DNA of 64,000 nt, taken from assembly GCA_902786665.1 (NCBI GenBank), contig CADADN010000010.1:1-64000 (forward strand), in the 5' to 3' direction. Both the position numbers and the translations under genes were made by a program. Below, piece after piece: positions 30,985 to 40,567 of the stretch. Each line of letters begins with the position of its first letter. Position 1 is the first letter of the stretch. Origin of the DNA: an uncultured Prevotellaceae bacterium (GTDB taxonomy: Bacteria > Bacteroidota > Bacteroidia > Bacteroidales > Bacteroidaceae). The notes below the pieces were generated by a model. That model had not been told where the DNA came from. It searched no databases and saw only the letters and a list, made by a program, of their open reading frames with translations.

Positions 30985-33951
30985 TTATTTCACCGTCAGG
31001 TCAAGCTCCTGGAGGTCTTTCTCCAATGACGAGTTGCCATAGAGAATCTTGTAGCGTCCAGGACGTGTGGACAGTTCGTCGATAGTCGGGTCGTAGTATT
31101 CGAAAGCCTCGCCGTCAAGGGTGATGACAGCCTTGCCCGTCTCGCCTGGAGCGAGGTGGAGGCGTTGGAATCCTCTCAACGACTTGATGGGAGCCTCGGG
31201 ATAGTCGAGTGCCTTGACATACACCTGAACGACCTCGTCGCCCTCGCGCTGTCCTGTATTGGTGACAGGCACGGTGACGGTCACCTTGCCGTTTTTCTTC
31301 ATCGACTTCTTTGATATCTTACCCTTTCCGAAAGCGAAATTGGTATAAGAGAGTCCAAATCCGAATGCATATTGCGGTTTGCCCTTGAAATAACGATAGG
31401 TGCGATTGTCCATGCTGTAGTCGAGGAAGTCGGGCAGGTCATTGTTGGAGGCATAGAACGTGACGGGGAGTTTGCCGCCGGGGTTGTAATCGCCCAGAAG
31501 CACGTCGGCGAGAGCCTTCGACCCACCCTGTCCGGTATACCATGCCTGCAGCAGTGCGTCATATTGCCCTTCAAGGCTTCCATAGGCGATGGCCGACCCG
31601 GAGCAGTTGACCACGATGACGGGTTTCCCTGTGGAGTGCATAGCCTTGATGAGCAATTGCTGAACCACAGGAAGTTCGATGGTGGCCTTGTCGCCTCCCT
31701 CACCTTCCATTCGAGCGGAGATGCCGCCGATGACGATGATGGCGTCGGCTTGTTTCACCTTGTTGGCCAAGTCGGTGAAATCAACGAGGTTGCGCTCGCA
31801 GATGTCGCCACGCAGCATGGCAAACTGTCCGTCACCTTTCTTATATTCAATGACCACGTCGTAGGTCTCACCCTTGGTGACGGGGAATGACTTGTATTCC
31901 ACCTGCCTGCGGAAGCCTCCTCTGCCACGGGTGGGCTGAGCTTCCTCCACGACCTCTCCGTTCACTTTGAGCAGGTAGCCGTTGTCGGTGGCCAAGGTGT
32001 ATTTCATCTCACCGGTGAAGTTGGACTTGTATTGTCCTGAGACACGCACGGAAAGGTTCTCCTTGTCCACGCCCTCGGCGAAGCCCCATGCTCCGAAGGT
32101 GGAGAAGTTGAGGTCGTTGTAATAGTCTGTCTTGACGGGTTCGCCTTCAAGGTTCTTGTTGTTGTAGAACTCAACCATCACACCCTTGCCATCGTTGAAA
32201 TCCTGCAGATGGTGAACGGTGGTGAACTCATCATTGAGTTCGCATGCCTTGTCGTAAATGATGTTGGTGTTGGGCAGGGCGGCCTTGATGCCTTCGAGCA
32301 AGGAGTGGGTGTGCTCCTTGGTGGGTGTGCCGCCATAGTTGCCGTTCAGCAGTTCGGTGTCGTCGGCATTGGGTCCCACGACGGCGAGTGTGCGGATGTT
32401 CTTCGACAGCGGCAGGACATTGTTGTTGTTGGCCAGCAGCACCATCGACTCCTTGGCAGCCTTCACGGCCAGTTCGTTGTTTTTCTCAGAACTGATGACT
32501 TCCGGTCCGAGGTTGGCCCATGGGAGCATCTCCGCAGGGTCGAACATACCCAGTTCGAATCTTCCCAAGAGCGTCTTTCTCAGGTGGTCGTCGAGAGTGG
32601 CTTCAGTAATGAGACCTTTTTTCAACGCTTCGGTAAGCACCATGAACACCTTGCCACATTCGAGGTCGGTGCCGTTGGTCACGGCATCCACGGAAGCGGA
32701 GAGGGCGTCGGGGTGTGTCTCGTGCTGTCCCCTGTTGTAGAAGTTGTTGATGGCGTCGCAGTCGGTGAGGACGATGGCTTCATAGCCCCATTTCCTTCTG
32801 AGGATGTCGACGAGGAGCCTGTCGCTGGTGCAGCAAGGTTTGCCCTCATAGCGGTTGTAGGCGCACATCACCTCCCTGACGTTTCCTTTCTTGACCAATG
32901 CCTTGAAGGCGGGCAGGTAGGTCTCCCACAGGTCACGCATGGACACCGAGGCGTTATAGGAATGCCTCAATGGCTCTGGTCCGCTATGTACGGCATAGTG
33001 CTTGGCGCAGGCATGGGTCTTGAAGTATTTGCTGTCGTTCCCCTGCATGCCCAGGACGGTCTGCACGCCCAACACGGCATTGAGATAGGGATCTTCGCCG
33101 CAGGTCTCCTGTCCCCTGCCCCATCTTGGGTCACGGAAGATGTTGACATTGGGGCACCAGAAGGTGAGTTCGGGGTTTCCTGGATAGTAGGTGACGCCCA
33201 TGGGCACGTTGAACACATTGTGGTCGGAGCGGTTCCAATTGGCCCTTGCCTCGTCGGAAACGGTGGAGAAGACGTCATAGACCAGTTGTGCATCAAAGGC
33301 GGCGGCCATGCCGATGGGTTGCGGGTAGACGGTGTATCCTCCTTGCCTCACGCCGTGGCAAGCCTCGCTCCACCAGTTGTATGAGGGGATGCCGAGCCTG
33401 TCGACAGAGACCGACTTGTTCATCATCAGTCCCACCTTCTCTTCCGGTGTGAGCAGCGAGATGAGGTTCTCCACGCGCTCTTGATATGAGAGCGTGGGGT
33501 CTTGGAAGGGGTATTTGCCTTGTGGCACATCTTTGCTCACGTCGGCCTCGAGGGACAAGGCACCGAGTGTCTTGCCGTTGGCATCCAACAGTTCCACGTG
33601 GCGGTAGGTCTTCCCCAAGGAATTGGAGGGGTTGAAGACAACAAGCACTTCTGCTGCCGCCCCTGGTGCGATGGCCTCATGGGAATATTGCGCCACCACG
33701 CAGTCGCAGCCTGTGATGTCGCGGGCGATGCTCACTTCCTTGTCGCTTTTGTTGGTCAGTGTGAAGGTGTGGCACACGGCTCCCTTGGCTGCATTGACGA
33801 GTCCGAAGTCCCAGGAATAGGTGTCGAACTCAACGGCCCGCTGTTGGCGTGCTTCCGTCGTCGCCGGCTTCTTGACAGCGGTTTCCCCTTTTGCTTGTGC
33901 AAGTCCCATGGTGATGAATGGGAGGAGAAGAAGAATTGTTTTTTTGTTCAT
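30985..33951 (-). CDS. GH3 beta-glycosidase with N-terminal DUF1573 and internal PA14
   Basis: A 988-residue exported enzyme. After a signal peptide, residues 38-150 are a DUF1573-type Ig-like domain (FDTYSWDFGLVNAAKGAV and TGCDCVVAQYSHEAIAPG). The GH3 catalytic region starts near residue 170 (SLLTPEEKVGLMMNKSVSV). AIVLTDCDAINNFY near residue 392 holds the nucleophile Asp. A PA14 module is inserted at about 590-720 (VMVEFYNNKNLEGEPVKT), and a fibronectin-III-like domain ends it. Such enzymes are beta-glucosidases or beta-xylosidases on plant saccharides. A DUF1573 fusion is unusual in GH3. The CotH-like gene lies 51 bp upstream in the same direction, so the two are probably one operon. Confidence 0.9.
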   Translation of the reverse strand: MNKKTILLLLPFITMGLAQAKGETAVKKPATTEARQQRAVEFDTYSWDFGLVNAAKGAVCHTFTLTNKSDKEVSIARDITGCDCVVAQYSHEAIAPGAAAEVLVVFNPSNSLGKTYRHVELLDANGKTLGALSLEADVSKDVPQGKYPFQDPTLSYQERVENLISLLTPEEKVGLMMNKSVSVDRLGIPSYNWWSEACHGVRQGGYTVYPQPIGMAAAFDAQLVYDVFSTVSDEARANWNRSDHNVFNVPMGVTYYPGNPELTFWCPNVNIFRDPRWGRGQETCGEDPYLNAVLGVQTVLGMQGNDSKYFKTHACAKHYAVHSGPEPLRHSYNASVSMRDLWETYLPAFKALVKKGNVREVMCAYNRYEGKPCCTSDRLLVDILRRKWGYEAIVLTDCDAINNFYNRGQHETHPDALSASVDAVTNGTDLECGKVFMVLTEALKKGLITEATLDDHLRKTLLGRFELGMFDPAEMLPWANLGPEVISSEKNNELAVKAAKESMVLLANNNNVLPLSKNIRTLAVVGPNADDTELLNGNYGGTPTKEHTHSLLEGIKAALPNTNIIYDKACELNDEFTTVHHLQDFNDGKGVMVEFYNNKNLEGEPVKTDYYNDLNFSTFGAWGFAEGVDKENLSVRVSGQYKSNFTGEMKYTLATDNGYLLKVNGEVVEEAQPTRGRGGFRRQVEYKSFPVTKGETYDVVIEYKKGDGQFAMLRGDICERNLVDFTDLANKVKQADAIIVIGGISARMEGEGGDKATIELPVVQQLLIKAMHSTGKPVIVVNCSGSAIAYGSLEGQYDALLQAWYTGQGGSKALADVLLGDYNPGGKLPVTFYASNNDLPDFLDYSMDNRTYRYFKGKPQYAFGFGLSYTNFAFGKGKISKKSMKKNGKVTVTVPVTNTGQREGDEVVQVYVKALDYPEAPIKSLRGFQRLHLAPGETGKAVITLDGEAFEYYDPTIDELSTRPGRYKILYGNSSLEKDLQELDLTVK

Positions 33952-34002
33952 AAATAATGATAATTGATGTTAGTTATTTGTTTTTTGGCGTTTGCTCCAT
34001 TT

Positions 34003-35883
34003 TCATTCCTTTTCCACAGTGGTGGCATTGGCATTTGTTCCGTTAAGGATGTTGTTCACCAAAATCGTGATGTCGGAAATGTTAACCGCTCTGTCTCCAT
34101 TGATGTCCGCCTGATAGGTGTTGATGTCGCCTGTACCGGAGATGGCATATCCCACCAGCAAAGCCACGTCGGTGACATCAGCCACGCCGTCGCCATTGAC
34201 ATCGCCGATGATGGGTTTCGGAGTGTATTTCAATAATCGGTCCATCAGATCAAGACGGCTATCAAGCCACTCCCTTACTCGTTCTGGGGTGTCGGTGTAA
34301 CCTTCTTGTGAGCAAGGGGGGACGCCTGTTATGGTCTTGGTTGCTTTCCATTTCCTATAGTGCCAACCTATGATGTCACCTTTTTGGTAGGTGGTTTCTG
34401 CATTGTAACCAGACAGGCTTGACCATCCGCTCCAATTAGGCACCAGTTCCCAACCATCGTTGATGACGTCGTGTGAGATGCAGGGGCTGTTTGGCCAACG
34501 TTCCCATTCCATGGCGTATATGTCGTCACCTATTCGTGCCCTCCATTCGTTGAGCATGGTCATCACGTTCTCCGTGTCAAAGACCCTGCGTTCTCGCAAC
34601 TGGGCATATCTTTCATACAACTCATCCAAAAAATAGTAGTTGATCCATTGGAAAGGATGATAGGCTATGGTGATGTTGCCTCGGTAGCTACATACGTTTG
34701 AGGGATAGATGAAACGTCCATAGTTCTCCAACCCGAAGGTGCAGTCAAGGTCGTAAGGCAGTACGAACCATTTTTCCCCGTCCCAAGTCACCCATTGCCA
34801 GTTGCCATCGATGCCGTCGTAATTGTTGGTATAATAGGTGAAGAGCCAAAAGTCAATGAGACTTTCCACGTCAAGCCTCTTTTGCACCTCCTCTCGCATC
34901 ACCTCCTTTGGCGTCTTTGCATTCCTCAAAGCCCATAATTCTGAATAATATTTGGAGAATGCGATGACGTGTTTCTTCACGATGGCCGTGTTCTGCTTGT
35001 GCTTCTTCACCTTGGCATCGTCGTCGGGAAGGTCGTAGAATTCCGAAGTCTCGTCCATAATCTCCCCTCTTTTGTTCTTGTCATATTCCTCGCCATTCAT
35101 CAAGTACATCTTCTTCGGGTTGCGCAGTTCCACTTTCTTCCATTGGATGGTGCCACGCAGGAGAGACTGTCCACTGACCTGTCCGTCAATATGAATCATC
35201 TCTGGCACATCCTTGATGAGGTTCATATTTTTGCGGTGTTTCTTCAGTTGGAACGTATAGATACCATAGAATTGACCTTTGTTGTATACGGCGACAGGGA
35301 ATCCGTCAGGATGGCAAATTGCACGTTCGTCGAACTTGGAAGAAGTGACACCCGACCTGCTCCATGCCCTGCCGGCTACGCCGCCACGGTCGGCAACCAC
35401 TTGGTCGTAGATATCATAAGCCACCATGGCAAGTCCTTTGAAAGCGTCATAATAGAAGGCTTTGAAATGGAAACCATCCTGCGGCACCCAGTTGCCTATG
35501 GTAACTTCCGGGACGTCGTCGCCAACCCATTCATCCTCGCACATGTCCACTTTGAAGTTTTTCTTTGGGAAATGCCAATAGGAACTGTTTCCCTGAGCTG
35601 CCATCAGGATTCTCTTCTTGAAATAGTTGCCTTGGCCATCGTAGAATTCCAACCAACCTTTTTTATAGGTGGTCAGGGAGGTGGGCATCGTATTGCCATC
35701 GATATTGACATAGCCCATCACCGGCTCGTCGATGGTGATTGTCGTGCTGTCGCTCCAGTCTCTTGTCACACCTGCCACATAGCCCTTGCTGACTATCATC
35801 TGCTCAAAAGCCGTCTGACCTAGAAGGTTCAGCGGGATAATAGCCAAAGCTATTAAAAAGAGTTTTTTAATCATACCAAACAC
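34003..35883 (-). CDS. CotH kinase-like secreted protein with dockerin-like C-terminus
   Basis: A 626-residue secreted protein. The signal peptide MIKKLFLIALAIIPLNLLGQ suggests a start at 35874 or 35883. The CotH domain covers about 60-440. KKNFKVDMCEDEW and a metal-binding LPYDLDCTFGLENYG near residue 380 are the family motifs. A CBM-like tryptophan-rich segment (GDIIGWHYRKWKATK, about 510-530) follows, and the final 60 residues are a dockerin-like pair of calcium loops (DVNGDGVADVTD and DINGDRAVNISD). CotH enzymes are atypical kinases that phosphorylate secreted proteins; here the target is not known. Stop-to-start distance to the GH3 gene is 51 bp. Confidence 0.8.
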   Translation of the reverse strand: MFGMIKKLFLIALAIIPLNLLGQTAFEQMIVSKGYVAGVTRDWSDSTTITIDEPVMGYVNIDGNTMPTSLTTYKKGWLEFYDGQGNYFKKRILMAAQGNSSYWHFPKKNFKVDMCEDEWVGDDVPEVTIGNWVPQDGFHFKAFYYDAFKGLAMVAYDIYDQVVADRGGVAGRAWSRSGVTSSKFDERAICHPDGFPVAVYNKGQFYGIYTFQLKKHRKNMNLIKDVPEMIHIDGQVSGQSLLRGTIQWKKVELRNPKKMYLMNGEEYDKNKRGEIMDETSEFYDLPDDDAKVKKHKQNTAIVKKHVIAFSKYYSELWALRNAKTPKEVMREEVQKRLDVESLIDFWLFTYYTNNYDGIDGNWQWVTWDGEKWFVLPYDLDCTFGLENYGRFIYPSNVCSYRGNITIAYHPFQWINYYFLDELYERYAQLRERRVFDTENVMTMLNEWRARIGDDIYAMEWERWPNSPCISHDVINDGWELVPNWSGWSSLSGYNAETTYQKGDIIGWHYRKWKATKTITGVPPCSQEGYTDTPERVREWLDSRLDLMDRLLKYTPKPIIGDVNGDGVADVTDVALLVGYAISGTGDINTYQADINGDRAVNISDITILVNNILNGTNANATTVEKE

Positions 35884-35908
35884 GTCATTTTAGAATTGAC
35901 CAATTTCA

Positions 35909-35930
35909 CTTAATTTTGCAAAGTTAAGTG
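35909..35930 (-). promoter_or_regulatory. -7 box of the CotH gene inside a small inverted repeat
   Basis: CAAAGTTA at 35919-35926 is TAACTTTG on the minus strand, a good -7 box about 36-45 bases before the start codon. It is flanked by ACTTAA and TTAAGT arms, so a dyad covers the box, suggesting a repressor or activator site. The dyad is short and could be chance. Confidence 0.45.
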
Positions 35931-36095
35931 TTTTTTTGACATTTTTTCCTTATTGTTCGTTAAACTTTATTAAACCAAGTACGGATTGAATGGTATTGAA
36001 CAGGGTCCCAATCTGTTTTATCAACTTTTTGTACTATTCACAGACCAGTAGAAAATCTACCAAATCTAATCCAAATGGGAAGCAGATAGTTTTCA

Positions 36096-36175
36096 TCCCG
36101 AATTAGAGAATTGGAGAATTATCTTGATAAGCTGTCACTTTGGTGACAAGAATTCTATAATTCGATAAATCGGGA
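36096..36175. repeat. Long AT-rich palindrome with TGTCAC/GTGACA core
   Basis: Left arm TCCCGAATTAGAGAATT and right arm AATTCGATAAATCGGGA pair imperfectly. The centre TGTCAC-TTTG-GTGACA is a perfect 6-bp stem. A second copy of the outer arms lies at 45971-46057. Here it sits upstream of the metallophosphoesterase promoter. Confidence 0.65.
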
Positions 36176-36205
36176 CGAGGTTTTAGGAAGATTCAAGCCC
36201 TTTTT

Positions 36206-36237
36206 TTTGGTCAATTCGATATTTTTACATAAATTTG
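36206..36237 (+). promoter_or_regulatory. Consensus promoter of the metallophosphoesterase/EEP gene
   Basis: TTTG at 36206-36209, a 20-bp spacer and TAAATTTG at 36230-36237. The ATG is at 36300. Confidence 0.7.
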
Positions 36238-36299
36238 CATTTTGAAATACTATCTAACCTAAATTTATAAATTCTACTCTCGTAAACACATAAAAAACA

Positions 36300-39200
36300 A
36301 TGATGAAAAAACACTTATTATTGATATGCCTTACCTTGTTGACAACAACAATGGGCATCAAGGCACAAACCGACTACAGCGACTATTTCACCGTCGTCAT
36401 CGTCAGCGACCCGCATGTGGCACAGGACTATGGCACTTCAGTGACCAATATGCAGGGATTCGTGCAAAACATCATCGGGATGGGAAAAAGCAACGGCCTG
36501 CAGTTCCAGTTCGCCACCCTTCCAGGCTACACCCCTACCGCCGACCTCGTGCTCTGCCTTGGCGACATGGACAAGGACAGCGAGAAGAAAGGGGATGATT
36601 TCAAAAGTGCCTTCGCCGCCCTCAACACCGCACAAATCCCCTTTGTCACGATGGTGGGCAACCACGACATCGTGCCAGACTACTGGGATGGCGACAATCC
36701 TGACAAGGGACTGACCTGGGGCATCAACGACGGCGGCTCCTACTGCAACGACGTGGCGCTGAGCATCGTCACCAACCAGTTGAACACCTCGAAGAGCTAT
36801 GGCGTGGAGAATGTGGAGCGCTTCACCGACGGCACCAATCACACGCAGATGCAGCCTTTCACCTTCACCTTCAAAGGCGTGAGGTTCTATGTGGGGCAGA
36901 CCTATTGGTTCCAGAAACCTTACTCCAAACCATCCATGTTTTCTTCCGCCACCTATTACGCTCCCGACGACGTCATCACGTCATTGGAGAATTTTGTCAA
37001 CAACCACCGTGACGAACCGAGCGTATGGATGCAGCATTACCCCCTCGTCGCCGGCAGCGACAACGACCGATGGTGGCTCGACCAGAACAACACAGGGATG
37101 AGCATCGCTCCGTACAACACCACCAATTATGCCACAGCGAAAGCAAAACGCGACAAACTCACGGAAATCATCAAGATGACCACCAATCCCGTGCATTTCT
37201 CAGGACACACACACTGGTATGCGGAAAACACCTACAACGGTGTGAAAGACTATACGGTGACCTCCACCTTCAACGACAACTGTGGAGCATACATTGTCCT
37301 GCTGAACAAGAACACCGGCGTGGTGGAAGTGAAGAACGTGAACCTTTGGACACACAACACACTCAGCCACTGCGATGACGGAGGCGTGGTCACTGCCTCG
37401 CTCAGCAACATCGACGATGCCATCGGGCACACCGTGGAAGAGGGCGAGGATGTGAGCTCGTTGCTCGGCGAAAACCTCGACTTCGAGACTGTACAGGGCA
37501 GCGGCGACGCCACCTTCATCAACATCCACACCCAACCAGGATGGAGGAATGTCTTCAGCGCTGACGCCAACGACAACAACAAAGGCTATATCTTCAACAC
37601 CCAACTCACTGGACAGGGCAGCGGTGCCCCCACCGCCACCAGCCTGAGACTACGCGCCAAATGGCAGGAAAACACCATCCGCCAGCAAGTATGCAAGGAG
37701 GTGCCATTGCCTCCCGGAAGCTACACCCTGAGTTATTACATCAAATGCCCCAACCAGAACTGGGCGGAAGACCTCAACTATTATGAAATCAACGGTCAGC
37801 GACAATTGTTGGGCAAAACCACCAGTTGGTCGAAACAGGAAGTCACCATCGACGCCGGTGACCCCTCCGTGCTCAAACTCTCCTTCGGGTTCATAGGAGG
37901 AAATGGGGGCAACGACTGCGAAGTGTTTGTCGACGACATCCAACTGACCTACAATAGTGCTTCAGGAACCATGGCCGACGAAACCGACTACCTCACGTTC
38001 CTCACCGAGGAAAATGGTTTCGTCGAGGTGACCAGCACCAACGGTCTGGTCAACAATCCCGGCTATTACTATCTCCTGGCACCCGAGGAGGACCACAGCC
38101 TCGTGGTCGGCATCGGGCGTTATCAAGCAAAACCGTCATGGGCCAATGAAGAGACGAAAGCCATGCGATACGTAACGGCCACCGAGCAACAGATGACACT
38201 TCCCGCCAACTTTTTCAACGTGGAGAAAGCCGGCAATTACATTGGTTTCCGCAATCTGGTCTATTGCGCCGACCTCATGCAAACCCACAACGACGCCGGT
38301 TTCATGTATGTCAACACCTACACCGACAGGAACCTTGACGAGTGGAGTTACCTCACACCCACCTATCAAGACGGCTACTGGCTGTTTGAGAGCGGCAAAT
38401 ACCCCTTGTCGGGCGGCAACAACTACTCTGGCTATCTCGGACCATGGAACAACCGCGTAGAGGCAGGAGAGGCCCTGGCACTCAACCGCAAGAACACGGC
38501 GGGCGACGAAGCGGGGCACTACCGCATCTTCCGCATCACCAAGGCCGACTTCGAGGCCTTGAAACGTCGACAACTGCTGAAAGCCAGCAGCACCAATCCC
38601 GTAGACGCCACCTGGCTGGTCACCAACCCCAACTTCGAGACAAGTGACGAGACGGGGTGGACACTGGTCGGCAAGGAGGACGGAAACAACGAATTCAAAG
38701 TCAGGGACTATGGGATGTCTGGGAAAGATGGCTATTACCTGTTCAATGCCTACCAGTGGTGGGGCAAATCCCTTGGCGTGACGCAAACCGTGGAGAACGT
38801 TCCCAGCGGCGTTTATGAACTCTCCGCTGTCGTGGCGACATGGGAGGGTCGCGAAGTGATCACCACCGTCAACGGCACCACGGTGACAAAGACCGGCCTG
38901 GGCGACGGCACAGGCATCAACGTCACCATACCCGTCGTCGTCGGCAGCGAAGGGCGGTTGGCCATCACCGTCGGCAGCATAGGCCAATGGTGGGTGGCTG
39001 GCCACGAAGAAGAGAAACAGACATTCTTCAAGGTGGACAATGTGCGCCTTGTATGCAAGGGCCTTTATCTCGACGGCATGGCAGAACCACTTCCCAACGA
39101 CAACACCACGCTGCTCACCCCTGGCCAATGGTACTACTACGATGCATCCTACGCCACCGAATACCTGCTGAGGGGGAACATCACCGACATGGTTTGCACC

Positions 39201-40436
39201 ACCGACGGCACCGACATGCTTGCCAACGCCACCACACAGCAAGTGGAACATCGCATGACACTCGGTTCTGGAAGGGTGTATTTCAAAACCACCCAAAGCA
39301 ATGCCACACTTTCCATCGAGACGGAAAAGGAGTTGGAAAGCGCTTCATTCACCGCCGTCGCGCTCAATGTCGACGGCCTGCCTCAGAAAGTGGCGTTCGT
39401 GACCTTGAACGAGGACGGTCCGGGCACCGATGGCACAAGACTCATCAGCCAGTACCTGAAAGGCAAGGGGTATGACTTCATCGGCGTGAGCGAGGATTTC
39501 AACTACCATGGTTCGTTGATGAGTGCTATAGACGAAGATTACAACAGTGGAACGGTACGTGCCACACTCAGCCTCACCGAACTCAGCATCCCCTTCGACA
39601 CCGACGGCCTTAACTTGATATGGAAGGAGAGCACTGTGACAGCAAGCAATGAGAGTTGGACGCGCTGGACCGACAGGACCGACACCGAAGGCAACCAGTA
39701 TGTGAAGAAAGGTTTCAGGCATTATGACATGCAACTCGACAATGGCATGGAGTTCGATGTCTATGTGCTCCACATGGATGCCGGCGATGCCATCACTTCA
39801 CGTGAGAGTCAATGGCGACAGTTGGCTGATGCCATCAACGCCTCTGACGCCAGTCGTCCCAAAATTGTCCTCGGCGACACCAACAGCCGTTGGACACGTG
39901 AGGACATCAACACCAACTTCTTCACCCGACTCGCCGATTTCGACGTGTCCGACGCATGGGTGGAATTGTGCAGGGGCAACCTATACCCCACCACTGCCTT
40001 GGGCGACATCACCGACCAGTCAGACCCGAACAATTTCAGCAATTACGAGGTGGTGGACAAAATCATCTATCTCAACCCCAAGACCGAGAACACGCTGATT
40101 TTGAAACCCAGGAGTTTCTGGATAGAACAGGACTACACCTACGGCTATGTCCAAGGCACGAGCGACACCAAGCCGTTGGGCGACCATCGTCCCGTCGTAG
40201 TGGAATTCGACTGTTTCAAGTCTGGTAATGCCAAGCGCCTGATTCCTGATGTCAACCGCGATGGCTTCATCACAGTCACCGACGTCACCGCAGCAGTGGA
40301 CATCCTGCTGAACAGGGACGACACTCAGCAAAACATATATGACCACGTGGCAGCCGACGTCAACATGGACGGTACGGTCAACATCACCGACATCACCAAC
40401 ATCGTCAACATCGTCTTGAGCGGCCAAGGGCATTAA
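36300..40436 (+). CDS. Secreted metallophosphoesterase plus EEP phosphodiesterase with dockerin-like end
   Basis: A 1378-residue exported protein with a signal peptide. Residues 27-330 are a calcineurin-like phosphoesterase: VSDPH, LCLGDMDKD, MVGNHDIV, QHYPLV and FSGHTHWYAE provide the two-metal site. Beta-rich CBM-like domains lie near 380-557 and 769-920 (TNPNFETSDETGWTLVG). Residues 1015-1300 are an endonuclease/exonuclease/phosphatase domain: ALNVDGLPQ, GVSEDF, YVLHMDAGD, VLGDTNSR, VDKIIY and GDHRPVVVEF, all active-site motifs intact. The final 65 residues hold two dockerin-like loops (DVNRDGFITVTD and DVNMDGTVNITD). It likely cleaves phosphodiesters outside the cell, perhaps nucleic acid, phospholipid or phosphorylated glycan; substrate unknown. 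It follows its own consensus promoter. Confidence 0.85.
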   Translation: MMKKHLLLICLTLLTTTMGIKAQTDYSDYFTVVIVSDPHVAQDYGTSVTNMQGFVQNIIGMGKSNGLQFQFATLPGYTPTADLVLCLGDMDKDSEKKGDDFKSAFAALNTAQIPFVTMVGNHDIVPDYWDGDNPDKGLTWGINDGGSYCNDVALSIVTNQLNTSKSYGVENVERFTDGTNHTQMQPFTFTFKGVRFYVGQTYWFQKPYSKPSMFSSATYYAPDDVITSLENFVNNHRDEPSVWMQHYPLVAGSDNDRWWLDQNNTGMSIAPYNTTNYATAKAKRDKLTEIIKMTTNPVHFSGHTHWYAENTYNGVKDYTVTSTFNDNCGAYIVLLNKNTGVVEVKNVNLWTHNTLSHCDDGGVVTASLSNIDDAIGHTVEEGEDVSSLLGENLDFETVQGSGDATFINIHTQPGWRNVFSADANDNNKGYIFNTQLTGQGSGAPTATSLRLRAKWQENTIRQQVCKEVPLPPGSYTLSYYIKCPNQNWAEDLNYYEINGQRQLLGKTTSWSKQEVTIDAGDPSVLKLSFGFIGGNGGNDCEVFVDDIQLTYNSASGTMADETDYLTFLTEENGFVEVTSTNGLVNNPGYYYLLAPEEDHSLVVGIGRYQAKPSWANEETKAMRYVTATEQQMTLPANFFNVEKAGNYIGFRNLVYCADLMQTHNDAGFMYVNTYTDRNLDEWSYLTPTYQDGYWLFESGKYPLSGGNNYSGYLGPWNNRVEAGEALALNRKNTAGDEAGHYRIFRITKADFEALKRRQLLKASSTNPVDATWLVTNPNFETSDETGWTLVGKEDGNNEFKVRDYGMSGKDGYYLFNAYQWWGKSLGVTQTVENVPSGVYELSAVVATWEGREVITTVNGTTVTKTGLGDGTGINVTIPVVVGSEGRLAITVGSIGQWWVAGHEEEKQTFFKVDNVRLVCKGLYLDGMAEPLPNDNTTLLTPGQWYYYDASYATEYLLRGNITDMVCTTDGTDMLANATTQQVEHRMTLGSGRVYFKTTQSNATLSIETEKELESASFTAVALNVDGLPQKVAFVTLNEDGPGTDGTRLISQYLKGKGYDFIGVSEDFNYHGSLMSAIDEDYNSGTVRATLSLTELSIPFDTDGLNLIWKESTVTASNESWTRWTDRTDTEGNQYVKKGFRHYDMQLDNGMEFDVYVLHMDAGDAITSRESQWRQLADAINASDASRPKIVLGDTNSRWTREDINTNFFTRLADFDVSDAWVELCRGNLYPTTALGDITDQSDPNNFSNYEVVDKIIYLNPKTENTLILKPRSFWIEQDYTYGYVQGTSDTKPLGDHRPVVVEFDCFKSGNAKRLIPDVNRDGFITVTDVTAAVDILLNRDDTQQNIYDHVAADVNMDGTVNITDITNIVNIVLSGQGH

Positions 40437-40468
40437 ATCGCACAAAACGACAAGACCGAAAAACTTTA

Positions 40469-40491
40469 GGGGCGGGCCTTGTGCCCGCCCC
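40469..40491 (+). terminator. Terminator of the metallophosphoesterase gene
   Basis: GGGGCGGG and CCCGCCCC pair around CCTTGTG and are followed by GCTTTT. It is about 33 bp past the stop, and it is a relative of 6801-6833 and 13659-13679. Confidence 0.7.
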
Positions 40492-40567
40492 GCTTTTGTT
40501 TAACATATAATGGCCATATAATTAGGACATGTAATTATCATATAATTTTTGGACAAGGACGAGTGGG

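Larger units (their letters stand above)
35884..36299. other. Divergent promoter region with a large palindrome
   Basis: This is the gap between the divergent CotH and metallophosphoesterase genes. It holds a -7 box for each direction (35919-35926 minus and 36206-36237 plus) and an 80-bp imperfect palindrome (36096-36175). No gene is seen. Confidence 0.6.
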
